In this document: positions 7,944-14,721 of the stretch, piece after piece | How positions within the stretch are numbered: position 1 is the stretch's first letter | Layout: each line of letters opens with the position of its first letter | Source of the DNA: a virus | Length of the DNA stretch: 64,000 nt | Direction: 5' to 3' (one strand) | Virus record (IMG/VR): IMGVR_UViG_3300009109_000001 | Span: 94,043 to 158,042 of that record | Made by a program: the position numbers and the translations under genes | Notes under the pieces: model-generated | Databases searched by the model: none | The model's input: only the letters and a program-made list of their open reading frames with translations | What the model was told of the DNA's origin: nothing

Positions 7944-7962
7944 GGGGGGCACAATGCCCCCC
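7944..7962. terminator. Strong GC-rich hairpin terminator between convergent genes
   Basis: GGGGGGC (7944-7950), loop ACAAT, GCCCCCC (7956-7962). It lies between bS21 (plus) and Hsp20 (minus), with an A run before it and a T/C-rich tract after it, so it can serve both strands. Confidence 0.8.
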
Positions 7963-7985
7963 TCTCCTCTTTGGGTTAGCGAAAC

Positions 7986-8417
7986 TTAGAACTTAATTTC
8001 GATCTCCTTTGGCTTCAGTGCTTCAGGTACTTCCTGTTTAAGACTAACCTTTAACATTCCGTCCTTGCATACTGCCGATACAACTTCGACATATTCTGCC
8101 AAGTTCCAAGAGCGTCTGAAGTCGCGTGTTGCGATGCCCTTGTGTAGCCAATTCTGTTCGTCTGAGTCCTCTTTGTGACCAGCGACAGTCAATTGTCCAT
8201 TATCAACAGTTACTGAAAGATCACCCTGAGAAAACCCAGCAACGGCAATGGTAATTACATACTCAGAGTCGCTGATGCGTTCAATATTGTAGGGTGGGTA
8301 GGACGGTGCTTGATGTGTAAAAAGCCTGTCCATATCGCCAAATAAGCGATCGAATCCGACCATGTGTCGGTTAAGTGTGGGGATAAGATTTCCCGCAGTG
8401 ATTCTATACTCAGTCAT
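7986..8417 (-). CDS. Small heat-shock protein, Hsp20/alpha-crystallin family
   Basis: The 143-residue protein is of IbpA/Hsp20 length. The N-terminal arm holds F-D-R-L-F. The alpha-crystallin domain runs from about residue 40 to 130, with YVITIAVAGFSQGDLSVTV, GQLTVAGHK, F-R-R-S and the end-strand GMLKVSL. The C-terminal tail carries the I-E-I anchor motif (KEIEIKF). It would hold unfolded proteins during infection. The gene has its own perfect sigma70-like promoter and an AGGAGG ribosome site. Its base composition is noticeably more GC-rich than its neighbours, suggesting later acquisition. Confidence 0.93.
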   Translation of the reverse strand: MTEYRITAGNLIPTLNRHMVGFDRLFGDMDRLFTHQAPSYPPYNIERISDSEYVITIAVAGFSQGDLSVTVDNGQLTVAGHKEDSDEQNWLHKGIATRDFRRSWNLAEYVEVVSAVCKDGMLKVSLKQEVPEALKPKEIEIKF

Positions 8418-8482
8418 TTTAAGTTCCTCCTTATGTTAAGCGAGTAAGTTTATGAGCCTCCAAATTGAGCACTCATATACAT

Positions 8483-8511
8483 ATTATAGCACCATTACTA
8501 TGATATGTCAA
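8483..8511 (-). promoter_or_regulatory. Sigma70-type promoter for the Hsp20 gene
   Basis: On the minus strand TTGACA (8506-8511), a 17-base spacer and TATAAT (8483-8488) form a perfect consensus, about 66 bases ahead of the start codon. Confidence 0.8.
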
Positions 8512-8516
8512 TATAT

Positions 8517-9596
8517 TTATCGTTTTCTTAACCGATCAATTAACTCTTTTTCACGTATGAACTCTTTGGTTTGTGTAAATTCTTCAAAATCTTTATCGGT
8601 AAAATTCATAGATCTGTGATCGTTGCATAAGAATATCATATCATAATAGTTCCAATTTTTGTATTCCGGAATGAGATAATTTTTTACAGGTTCAGTCCAT
8701 CTTTCTTTGATGTAGTCTATTGTTTCATTAATTGAATCGTAATTATATGCTGATTTTGTTAAATTGAATCCTATCATAAAAAACCAATTGTCACTTACTT
8801 TAGTTGCACATACTTGATCAACCCAATTATCTATATTATCTCTTACTTTATTCCATTTTGCCGGCCAACGAATTTCTTCAAAAACATCATCTATGCCATC
8901 TATGCTGTATGTCATGGTAACTGATCTAAATTCTTTAAAGATTTTGTATTTTTCACTATTAGTATCTACTTTTACTGTACCATTAGTATTATATTCTACT
9001 CGTACTGAACTTCGTTGTTCTTTTGGTATTTTTTCTAAAGTTTTAAGATGAGTAGCTGTGAGTAATGGTTCTCCACCATTAAAATGTATCCATTCTAAAT
9101 TTTTATAATCAATGTTTGGAGGATCTTCAGTAATAGGTTTCCATTCTTTTATATCAATGCTGTTTCTGTGATTTCTATCATGGCCAGCCGGTCTTTGTAG
9201 TAACGTATTCCATGTTGAACTATAATAAGATGTACATGTATTACATGCTAAATTACATAAATTACCTACCCAAAAATCAAATCTATATGGAGCATCAGAA
9301 TCGATGTAATCTTCATAATTATTATGTAGTTTTAACCAATTTCTGTTAACGTCTAGTCTTCTACTCGAGCGTCCGTCACTATGTTTTTCGTTTTCGACGC
9401 AACCTTCACATTCTTCTGGTATTTCTCCCCGGTCAAATTTTGCTCTAATATCTTTAAGGTAAGGATCATTCCATACATCGTCAGGAGTAGTTACTTTACC
9501 TCCTTCATGTAAACAACAACAAAATACCTTGCCAGGTTCTGTTATTGACATACTAACATATGGTTCTATGCAGAAGAATTTATGATTTGGATTCAT
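8517..9596 (-). CDS. Radical SAM protein with Cys-rich N and middle regions
   Basis: This 359-residue protein has the radical SAM cluster motif C-N-L-A-C-N-T-C (Cys 114, 118, 121), which binds a 4Fe-4S cluster and cleaves S-adenosylmethionine. FNGGEPLL follows (the GGE motif). The N terminus carries extra Cys (VFCCCLHEGG, and CEGC at 63-66), placed like the auxiliary twitch/SPASM ligands of peptide-modifying enzymes. From memory, such twitch-domain proteins occur in marine T4-like phages. The substrate is unknown. The gene stands alone on the minus strand between the Hsp20 promoter and the ExbB-like operon. Confidence 0.88.
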   Translation of the reverse strand: MNPNHKFFCIEPYVSMSITEPGKVFCCCLHEGGKVTTPDDVWNDPYLKDIRAKFDRGEIPEECEGCVENEKHSDGRSSRRLDVNRNWLKLHNNYEDYIDSDAPYRFDFWVGNLCNLACNTCTSYYSSTWNTLLQRPAGHDRNHRNSIDIKEWKPITEDPPNIDYKNLEWIHFNGGEPLLTATHLKTLEKIPKEQRSSVRVEYNTNGTVKVDTNSEKYKIFKEFRSVTMTYSIDGIDDVFEEIRWPAKWNKVRDNIDNWVDQVCATKVSDNWFFMIGFNLTKSAYNYDSINETIDYIKERWTEPVKNYLIPEYKNWNYYDMIFLCNDHRSMNFTDKDFEEFTQTKEFIREKELIDRLRKR

Positions 9597-9617
9597 TCCA
9601 ATATTTATAGATTGCGC

Positions 9618-9623
9618 TAAATA
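9618..9623 (+). promoter_or_regulatory. Late-promoter-like TAAATA
   Basis: GCTAAATACT occurs 25 bases ahead of the ExbB-like gene at 9648 and is a candidate late start for the three-gene membrane operon. Confidence 0.4.
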
Positions 9624-9647
9624 CTGAAGACGGATTAGGAGCGACGA

Positions 9648-10118
9648 ATGCGATCAAATTGCTTTCTCAAGTGGTGGCTAATAACATGTGCTGTACTTGC
9701 CTCAACGGCAGTAGTACATTATTTCGATATGTGGGTCACCCTCTGGCATTTAGACCAAACCAAGATAAGCTTTGGTATATTAATACTGTTTTATGGTTTA
9801 ACTGCCCATTTAGGACATCAATCATACAAACTCTATAAAAGCCGACCTTTAAATTTCCGCACAATAGAAGTATCATGGTTCTTTGCTGAATCAATGATAA
9901 CTTTGGGGTTAATTGGTACAGTAACAGGTTTTATCATAATGCTAGGTGGCGCTTTTGCTGACTTAGATTTAACTAATATAGGACAAGCCAAGGAAGTTAT
10001 ACGAGATATGGCCGCGGGAATGAGTACCGCGTTAACAACTACATTGGTAGGCCTTGTGTGCTCAATTATTACCAAATTACAATTGATGAACTTAGAATAT
10101 GACCACAGGAAAGCGTAA
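9648..10118 (+). CDS. MotA/TolQ/ExbB-like proton-channel protein
   Basis: This 156-residue multi-pass membrane protein has hydrophobic segments near 8-28, 42-58, 80-105 and 122-145. The last two are the MotA/ExbB core: LGLIGTVTGFIIML and GMSTALTTTLVGLVCSI, with the conserved Gly/Thr pattern that lines the ion path. It is shorter than TolQ or ExbB (about 230-240), lacking most of the cytoplasmic loop. AGGAG precedes the ATG. It overlaps by 20 bases a gene for an ExbD/MotB-like single-TM protein, the partner expected for a force-generating complex. Energised work on the envelope is inferred. Confidence 0.85.
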   Translation: MRSNCFLKWWLITCAVLASTAVVHYFDMWVTLWHLDQTKISFGILILFYGLTAHLGHQSYKLYKSRPLNFRTIEVSWFFAESMITLGLIGTVTGFIIMLGGAFADLDLTNIGQAKEVIRDMAAGMSTALTTTLVGLVCSIITKLQLMNLEYDHRKA

Positions 10119-10923
10119 CAGATATCTATCAGGATTAGGATTTACTGATTTATTGTTTAATACTTTAATCGGTTTTGTGTTCCTTTTTGTTATAGCATTC
10201 TTGCTTATAGCACCTCCTGTCCCCACAGATAAAAAAATAGATCCAAAGGCAGAGATATTGCTCATATTAACTTGGCCTGAAGGATCGTCTAAAGATATTG
10301 ACATGTGGGTTAGAGATCCATTAGGACAAATTGTTAGTTTTAGAGGCAGGGATAGAGGACTGATGCATTTGGATCGAGATGATCTAGGTACTAGTAATGA
10401 CACTGTTCAATTAGCAGATGGTCGTTATGTAACAAGTGATATGAATCAAGAGATTGTTACAATACGTGGTTTCCTTCCAGGCGAATGGACTGTTAATATT
10501 CATTATTATGCGTATAGGCAAGGCTCTACTGCAGATGTACCACAAGAAGAAATAACTGCACCTGTCACAGTGGAATTAATTAGAATTAATCCATATAAAT
10601 CTAAAGGTTTAATTAAATTTGATTTGGTTAAACCAGGGCAAGAAAAAACAGCGTTTAATTTTACTGTAGTAGAAGAAACATATACTAAACGAAAAGGTGG
10701 AGAACTAACTGAAGAAAAGATTTATCATATAACAGATGTTAATACATATATGACACCATTTGTATATGACCAAAGGTGGCAATCAACATATCATGAAGGC
10801 CCTGACGGAAATTTAATTGAACGTACACATGGAGACCAAACACCTGAGTCACCAGTGCCCCCTGATCCTGCTGGCAATTTTGCTGGTATTAAAGAAGAAT
10901 TTTTACACTTATGGGGATATTGA
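10099..10923 (+). CDS. ExbD/MotB-like TM protein with a DUF2135-like periplasmic domain
   Basis: The 274-residue protein has one TM helix at about 15-38 beginning F-T-D-L-L-F-N. The Asp sits where ExbD, TolR and MotB carry the proton-accepting Asp. The exported part starts AEILLILTWPEG and contains DIDMWVRDPLGQIVSF...HLDRDDLG...GEWTVNIHYY. That resembles DUF2135-type beta-sandwich domains (S-x-D-V-D-L-W-V-x-D-P-x-G), not the usual ExbD or OmpA-like peptidoglycan domain. It overlaps its neighbours on both sides, so it is part of a tight three-gene operon. The beta domain may contact the cell wall or an outer-membrane partner (inference). Confidence 0.78.
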   Translation: MTTGKRNRYLSGLGFTDLLFNTLIGFVFLFVIAFLLIAPPVPTDKKIDPKAEILLILTWPEGSSKDIDMWVRDPLGQIVSFRGRDRGLMHLDRDDLGTSNDTVQLADGRYVTSDMNQEIVTIRGFLPGEWTVNIHYYAYRQGSTADVPQEEITAPVTVELIRINPYKSKGLIKFDLVKPGQEKTAFNFTVVEETYTKRKGGELTEEKIYHITDVNTYMTPFVYDQRWQSTYHEGPDGNLIERTHGDQTPESPVPPDPAGNFAGIKEEFLHLWGY

Positions 10924-11561
10924 TGATTGATGAACAACAAGAAACTCAAAACATTACAGACGCAAGTCATCATCAAAACAATGCAGAGGCAAATATTATG
11001 GCAACAGCACAAGAAAAAGCAATAGATTTTTCCACAATAGCAGGTGATGAGAAACTTGAATGGAATGCTTGGTATGATATACTATATGCGTTTAATATTG
11101 AGTTTATTACTGCGGTGTTGTTAATTATTCTTGTTAGTTATATATTAATACGTACTCCTGCGAAACTTTACATCAAATTCTTAACAATTCCCTTGCTTTT
11201 TTTCTTATTATATAGTACAATGGATAAGTTAAATGACGTTCTAGGGTATGCTTATCCTACGATTCCTGTTGGAAAAGTAATTGTAATGGACGGCCAAAGA
11301 CAAGGTAAAGTTATTGAATTATGGGTTAAACATTTAGGTAAAACAGATACTCGATTATATAAATTACCGTATACTAAAAAATTGCAGAAAAAGTTAAAGC
11401 AAGCAAAAGAAGCACGAGAACAAGGTAATCCAATGGTCTTAGAATGGAAGAGAGCCGCTAAACATAAAGGACGAGCAGGGCAACGTAATCCAGGAAAATT
11501 TATAGTATATAATTTACGTGACTTAATGGAAGGGCCAAAAAAGAATTATGAGCAACAATGA
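10923..11561 (+). CDS. Third membrane protein of the ExbBD-like operon
   Basis: The ATG at 10923 overlaps the previous TGA (TGATG). The 212-residue protein has a polar Gln/Asn-rich N-terminal region. Two or three hydrophobic segments follow at about 52-75 (FITAVLLIILVSYILI) and 84-103. The basic C-terminal soluble half (VIELWVKHLGKTDTRLYKLPY, then a Lys-rich helix) is probably cytoplasmic. I do not recognise the family. Overlapping arrangement with the ExbB- and ExbD-like genes suggests it is a subunit or regulator of that complex. Confidence 0.7.
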   Translation: MIDEQQETQNITDASHHQNNAEANIMATAQEKAIDFSTIAGDEKLEWNAWYDILYAFNIEFITAVLLIILVSYILIRTPAKLYIKFLTIPLLFFLLYSTMDKLNDVLGYAYPTIPVGKVIVMDGQRQGKVIELWVKHLGKTDTRLYKLPYTKKLQKKLKQAKEAREQGNPMVLEWKRAAKHKGRAGQRNPGKFIVYNLRDLMEGPKKNYEQQ

Positions 11562-11860
11562 TGTCAGATACTGCAACTAAAATAGAAGAAAATTTAAAGT
11601 TAAAAGAACCACCTTTGTATAAGGTAGTTTTTATTAATGATGATGTTACACCAATGGATTTTGTTGTAAATTGTTTAATGTCTATTTTTATGCATGCCAT
11701 TGATGCCGCACAAGATTTGACACATAAAATACATCAAGAAGGGTTTGCTATAGTAGCAGTATTGCCGTATGAAATAGCAGAACAAAAAGGTATTGAAACC
11801 ACTGTACTATCTCGTAACAATAATTACCCGTTACAAGTAAAAATAGAAGCAGATAATTAA
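11558..11860 (+). CDS. clpS: ClpS, adaptor for ClpAP protease
   Basis: This 100-residue protein is ClpS: YKVVFINDDVTPMDFVV is the family signature (L-L-N-D-D-Y-T-P-M-E-F-V), followed by HKIHQEGFAIVAVLPYEIAE with the conserved His and the C-terminal L-Q-V-K-I-E strand. ClpS delivers N-degron substrates to ClpAP and inhibits ClpAP degradation of ssrA-tagged proteins. The ATG overlaps the previous stop (ATGA). ClpS genes are known in marine T4-like phages. Here it lies within 1.5 kb of the phage tmRNA, so the phage may redirect host proteolysis (inference). Confidence 0.93.
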   Translation: MMSDTATKIEENLKLKEPPLYKVVFINDDVTPMDFVVNCLMSIFMHAIDAAQDLTHKIHQEGFAIVAVLPYEIAEQKGIETTVLSRNNNYPLQVKIEADN

Positions 11861-11865
11861 TATTT

Positions 11866-11873
11866 TATAAATA
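11866..11873 (+). promoter_or_regulatory. Perfect T4-type late promoter core TATAAATA
   Basis: TATAAATA matches the T4 late consensus exactly and lies 22 bases ahead of the small membrane gene at 11896, itself preceded by AGGAG at 11882-11886. Confidence 0.6.
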
Positions 11874-11895
11874 TAAACCATAGGAGAATAACAAT

Positions 11896-12057
11896 ATGGA
11901 CTATTTAAAAGCACGATGGGCAGAAAGATCATCATGGGATGGCGGCGTATTAGTCGCTGTTGGTGTAGTATGCCTCTTATTTTCACCACTGGTTAAGTGG
12001 GCGGCCTGGGGCGCAATAATTTATGGTGCATGGACACTATTTAAAGGCGAAGAATGA
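11896..12057 (+). CDS. Small membrane protein (53 aa)
   Basis: The ATG at 11896 has AGGAG nine bases upstream. The 53 residues contain one or two hydrophobic segments (VLVAVGVVCLLFSPLV, WAAWGAIIYGAW) with a charged N terminus and a KGEE tail. Its TGA overlaps the next ATG (ATGA at 12054-12057). Function is unknown; it begins the small operon that ends with bL33 and the tmRNA. Confidence 0.75.
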   Translation: MDYLKARWAERSSWDGGVLVAVGVVCLLFSPLVKWAAWGAIIYGAWTLFKGEE

Positions 12058-12398
12058 TTGATTCAACACATATAAGATTAGAATGTCTTAAATTAGCAGG
12101 TGGTGATTTGACTTTAGCATCAGAGTATGTTAAGTTTGTCACAGATGAGGCCGAGAAAAAATATGGTCCTTCTAGCTATATGGAAATTTATAATGACTAT
12201 AAAGACATTTTCGATAAAGCAATGGGACAAAAATCACAAAGTTTTGATGATGTACAAACAGCATCAAGATTTTATACTACAGGAAGTTCTGTAGATGTGC
12301 CACCGCAAAATATATCTTATGGTGATAAAGAAGAAGTAAAAGAACATGTTATAGAAAATGATAATTTCGCTAAACCACAATTTAAGGATGCATGGTAA
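12054..12398 (+). CDS. Soluble protein of unknown function
   Basis: This acidic 114-residue protein has no signal or membrane segment. The N terminus ([23 protein letters not shown]) is helical, and the C-terminal third looks flexible. Four-base overlaps at both ends (ATGA with the small membrane gene, TAATG with bL33) show translational coupling in the operon. No family recognised. Confidence 0.7.
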   Translation: MIDSTHIRLECLKLAGGDLTLASEYVKFVTDEAEKKYGPSSYMEIYNDYKDIFDKAMGQKSQSFDDVQTASRFYTTGSSVDVPPQNISYGDKEEVKEHVIENDNFAKPQFKDAW

Positions 12399-12571
12399 TG
12401 GCAAGTAAAAATATTACAATTATTAAATTAGTATCAACTGCTGGTACCGGGCATTATTATACCACAACCGTTAATAAAAGAAAGATGGGTGGCAATAAAC
12501 TTAAATTAAAAAAGTATGACCCAGTTGTACGCAAACATGTTTTATATGAAGAAAAGAAAATAAGTAAGTAA
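12398..12571 (+). CDS. rpmG: Ribosomal protein bL33
   Basis: The 57-residue protein matches bL33 end to end: [41 protein letters not shown]. It is the Cys-free form, without the zinc-binding CxxC pairs seen in some bL33. bL33 sits near the E site of the 50S subunit. Phage-encoded bL33 is much rarer than bS21. The ATG overlaps the preceding TAA, and the stop is only a few bases ahead of the tmRNA acceptor piece, so the ribosomal protein and the RNA may share a transcript. It may mark or replace host ribosomes (inference). Confidence 0.95.
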   Translation: MASKNITIIKLVSTAGTGHYYTTTVNKRKMGGNKLKLKKYDPVVRKHVLYEEKKISK

Positions 12572-12575
12572 CTTT

Positions 12576-12638
12576 ATTGTCGTATGATGTAGACAATATG
12601 CATTCTGGACGTGGGTTCGATCCCCACCACCTCCACCA
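12576..12638 (+). ncRNA. ssrA: tmRNA acceptor piece (3' half of mature tmRNA, encoded first)
   Basis: The T arm GTGGG-TTCGATC-CCCAC (12611-12627) is followed by CACCTCC, A and CCA (12628-12638). CACCTCC pairs with the 5' end of the coding piece, GGGGGTG (12831-12837), to give the alanine-type acceptor stem. TGTCGTAT (12578-12585) pairs with ATACG-G-ACGACA (12865-12876) with one bulge to form helix 2. The order acceptor, spacer, coding piece is that of circularly permuted two-piece tmRNA genes of alphaproteobacteria. The exact 5' end is approximate. Confidence 0.92.
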
Positions 12639-12651
12639 AAAGGAGATTAAA

Positions 12652-12756
12652 ATGAACTATAATACATTGATAGGAGGAAGCGACGATGCGATTCCTCCGG
12701 AACAAGATAAAAACATTACCAAGGCCTTTCAGGAAAGCTATAGAATATATGTTTAA
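12652..12756 (+). CDS. Small ORF 1 in the tmRNA spacer (34 aa)
   Basis: The ATG at 12652 has AAGGAG six bases upstream, right after the acceptor CCA. The 34 residues are polar and soluble (IGGSDDAIPPEQDK). It overlaps the second spacer ORF in another frame. The ribosome site supports translation, but the short length leaves real doubt. Confidence 0.45.
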   Translation: MNYNTLIGGSDDAIPPEQDKNITKAFQESYRIYV

Positions 12757-12829
12757 AATATATGTCGCATGGAGTATCTGTGCCGACATAATTATTATTG
12801 GTGGTATAGTATACTTAATCTTTTTTTGA
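12686..12829 (+). CDS. Small membrane peptide ORF 2 in the tmRNA spacer (47 aa)
   Basis: The ATG at 12686 has a perfect AGGAGG (12672-12677) eight bases upstream. The 47-residue product has a very basic N terminus (RFLRNKIKTLPRPFRK) and one TM helix (ADIIIIGGIVYLIFF), like a small inner-membrane peptide. Its TGA (12827-12829) ends one base before the first base of the tmRNA coding piece, so the ORF fills the spacer precisely. Because tmRNA maturation must cut out this spacer, expression of the peptide and RNA processing would compete. Function unknown. Confidence 0.6.
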   Translation: MRFLRNKIKTLPRPFRKAIEYMFKIYVAWSICADIIIIGGIVYLIFF

Positions 12830-12830
12830 C

Positions 12831-13012
12831 GGGGGTGACATGGCTTCGACAGGGTGAGGACGATATACGGACGACACATGGGAGCAGTTCCATGTTAAAA
12901 AACAGCAAACTAAAATAATTGCAAACGACGATTATTACGAATACGCATTAGCCGCTTAATCACGGCAGTATTCCGGGGTATAGAGCATACCTTGTTACCC
13001 AATCTGCTTTTT
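12831..13012 (+). ncRNA. ssrA: tmRNA coding piece with proteolysis tag
   Basis: It starts GGGGGTGACATGGCTTCGAC, the conserved 5' end of alphaproteobacterial tmRNA. The tag reading frame runs 12921-12959, GCA through TAA, giving ANDDYYEYALAA, with the expected A-N-D start and L-A-A end recognised by ClpXP/ClpAP. The piece ends ahead of a terminator hairpin. No acceptor sequence follows downstream, confirming the permuted order. The 3' end is approximate. Confidence 0.93.
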
Positions 13013-13013
13013 T

Positions 13014-13038
13014 GGAAGGGCCCGTTTAGGGCCTTTCC
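13014..13038. terminator. Terminator after tmRNA
   Basis: GGAAGGGCCC (13014-13023), loop GTTTA, GGGCCTTTCC (13029-13038), a 10 bp stem with one G-U pair, preceded by a T run on the plus strand. It sits between the tmRNA and the convergent oxygenase gene and can serve both. Similar stems end the small secreted-protein genes at 33752 and 34174. Confidence 0.75.
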
Positions 13039-13620
13039 TTATTCTATAACTGTAGCAACTAAATGGACGCGATCTTCCTCGCCTCCGTTAAACGCATTAT
13101 GATATTTTGTATTATCAGTAATCCATACTTTGCCATCTGCGGGCATATGTTTTACTTCATCATCAATAATCATTAGTGCGCCTGGGTTGGTTACGATAGG
13201 TATGTGTAATCTGCGTTCAGGATCCCTGTGCCAACTCAATGTTGTGCGTGGCATTTTCCAAAGCAATCTTACTCTGCCTAATTTATAATTGGGAATAAGT
13301 GTATCGTATACTTCTTTGAAGTAAGTATCTTCAAATAGTTTAACAAACTCAGTATATTGGGATTCGTCTATTGGATTTTCTCGTTGGACCTCTTCACCAC
13401 TGCTTGTTGGGCGTGTCCAAAATAATCCTCTTACATTACCACCTGTGATAGAGTTTGGATCACCGGGAATTTGTGTCAGACAAATAGCATTGATGTCTCT
13501 TTTGCCTAAAGGAGATTGTCTTGCGACTCGCGAATCAACTTCGCGCAATGCATCCTGTAATTTGCTCACGTCAAAGCAAATATCAGGGTCAATGAAAAAG
13601 TTATTCAATTTAGGTAGCAA
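13039..13620 (-). CDS. Aspartyl/asparaginyl beta-hydroxylase-like 2OG-Fe(II) oxygenase
   Basis: The 193-residue protein ends in the AspH-type jelly roll: LSWHRDPERRLHIPIVTN gives the Fe-binding H-x-D and nearby Arg, and TKYHNAFNGGEEDRVHLVATV gives the distal His and the 2-oxoglutarate-binding Arg. It would hydroxylate a protein or small-molecule substrate using iron, oxygen and 2-oxoglutarate. It stands alone on the minus strand between the tmRNA terminator and a promoter region. Three more oxygenase-like genes lie in this window. The substrate is unknown. Confidence 0.82.
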   Translation of the reverse strand: MLPKLNNFFIDPDICFDVSKLQDALREVDSRVARQSPLGKRDINAICLTQIPGDPNSITGGNVRGLFWTRPTSSGEEVQRENPIDESQYTEFVKLFEDTYFKEVYDTLIPNYKLGRVRLLWKMPRTTLSWHRDPERRLHIPIVTNPGALMIIDDEVKHMPADGKVWITDNTKYHNAFNGGEEDRVHLVATVIE

Positions 13621-13640
13621 CCTGTAAAGTTCTATTTATA

Positions 13641-13663
13641 ATAGTGGATAACTTATAGCAGTA
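13641..13663. repeat. Direct repeat copy 1 (23 bp)
   Basis: ATAGTGGATAACTTATAGCA plus GTA, matching 14281-14303 at 21 of 23 positions. Both copies are followed within about 60 bases by an AAATATTG-x-CATG sequence, so upstream regions of two consecutive transcription units appear duplicated. Confidence 0.6.
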
Positions 13664-13675
13664 TTACGTTAAATA

Positions 13676-13704
13676 TTGACATGGCGGTAACATAGCTATA
13701 TATT
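13676..13704 (+). promoter_or_regulatory. Sigma70-type promoter
   Basis: TTGACA (13676-13681), 17-base spacer, TATATT (13699-13704), ahead of the gene at 13748. A TTAAATA late-type core overlaps just upstream (13669-13675). Confidence 0.55.
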
Positions 13705-13747
13705 AATCATAATCGACTACCATTTTATTAATAATGGAGGACGATTT

Positions 13748-14281
13748 ATGCGTGTTACTGAAGTAAAAGATTTCTTTCCTCAAGAAATTCTTGATAAAAT
13801 CTTATCGATTGCAAACAATAATGAATTTGTGGATATAAATTATTCTGTTGCGAGTGGTATTCGTAAAAAATTAGATCTTTGGGATTTAGATGTTAAACAA
13901 GATATTGAGAAATTTTGTGATTCTGTTATAAAAACCGCAGTTGATCACCCTGTTATTATTAATAATGCCTTTTTGTGGAAGGATGAACCAGGATTCTCTA
14001 TGAGTAATCATGTTGATAATTATAAAGTTCATCTTGCAATACAAATTTATTTAAATGATAATGATAATTTTGGAACTATATTTAAAATGGATGGTTCAGA
14101 CAAAATAATAAAATATGGTTTAAATAGGGGTTATATTAATCATAATTATCTTGAACCAAGAATTGTTCATTCGGTTCCCAAATGTAATTATAAAAGATTA
14201 AGTCTTTATATTATGTACGCTAAAACCGATAAAGATGGTAATCCAATAGTTTTAGAAAATGAACAAGCTAATATGAAATAA
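13748..14281 (+). CDS. 2OG-Fe(II) oxygenase-like protein
   Basis: The 177-residue protein has features of prolyl-4-hydroxylase-type folds. S-N-H-V-D-N-Y-K-V-H-L (about 95-105) supplies the H-x-D, and IQIYLNDNDNFGTIF the next strands. RIVHSVPKCNYKRLSLYIMYA near the C terminus supplies the distal His and the Arg or Lys that holds 2-oxoglutarate. TGGAGG lies upstream of the ATG. Its neighbours are the AspH-like gene (divergent) and a small membrane protein. The target is unknown; phage relatives are usually annotated only as 2OG oxygenases. Confidence 0.72.
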   Translation: MRVTEVKDFFPQEILDKILSIANNNEFVDINYSVASGIRKKLDLWDLDVKQDIEKFCDSVIKTAVDHPVIINNAFLWKDEPGFSMSNHVDNYKVHLAIQIYLNDNDNFGTIFKMDGSDKIIKYGLNRGYINHNYLEPRIVHSVPKCNYKRLSLYIMYAKTDKDGNPIVLENEQANMK

Positions 14282-14303
14282 TAGTGGATAATTTACAGCA
14301 GTA
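14281..14303. repeat. Direct repeat copy 2 (23 bp)
   Basis: Second copy of the repeat at 13641, beginning at the last base of the oxygenase gene, followed by TTTAAATATTGGCATG that contains the start of the next gene. Confidence 0.6.
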
Positions 14304-14348
14304 ATATAGTAGTGCTTTAATCATTAAAACATCACTTTAAATATTGGC

Positions 14349-14720
14349 ATGAGTAAACAAACAAGTATGACAGTTAGTGATTCATCAATGATAACTATCC
14401 CAGTTCGTAATTTGATAGCATTGTTCGTCTTTGTAGGTCTTGCTATTACTGGTTATTTTAATGTAACAGGACGTATTACGTTTTTAGAGCATAATCTAGC
14501 AATTCAAGATGTCCATGTTAAAGCAAATAATGAATTTCGTGTTAAATGGCCTCGTGGTGAATTGGGTTCATTACCTGATGATGCTGAACAGAATATGAGA
14601 TTAAATCATCTAGAGAACGAATTAAAAGAAATTCAAGAAAATATTAAAATTTATAAACAAGTAAGTGAAGAAGTTAATCTGCGTGAACAAATGAACGCAA
14701 TTGAAGTTAAATCAAATTGA
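14349..14720 (+). CDS. Small single-TM protein with C-terminal coiled coil
   Basis: The 123-residue protein has a polar N terminus, one TM helix at about 22-40 (LIALFVFVGLAITGYF) and a Glu/Lys-rich coil at about 75-110. The topology suggests a long periplasmic or cytoplasmic helical part. A TAAATA core lies six bases before the ATG. It is immediately followed by a signal-peptide thioredoxin-like gene. No family is named. Confidence 0.65.
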   Translation: MSKQTSMTVSDSSMITIPVRNLIALFVFVGLAITGYFNVTGRITFLEHNLAIQDVHVKANNEFRVKWPRGELGSLPDDAEQNMRLNHLENELKEIQENIKIYKQVSEEVNLREQMNAIEVKSN

Positions 14721-14721
14721 T

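Noticed and set aside
12574-12879. Minus-strand open frame across the tmRNA locus
   Set aside because: It overlaps both tmRNA pieces in antisense, with no ribosome site; the RNA structure and tag frame explain the sequence.
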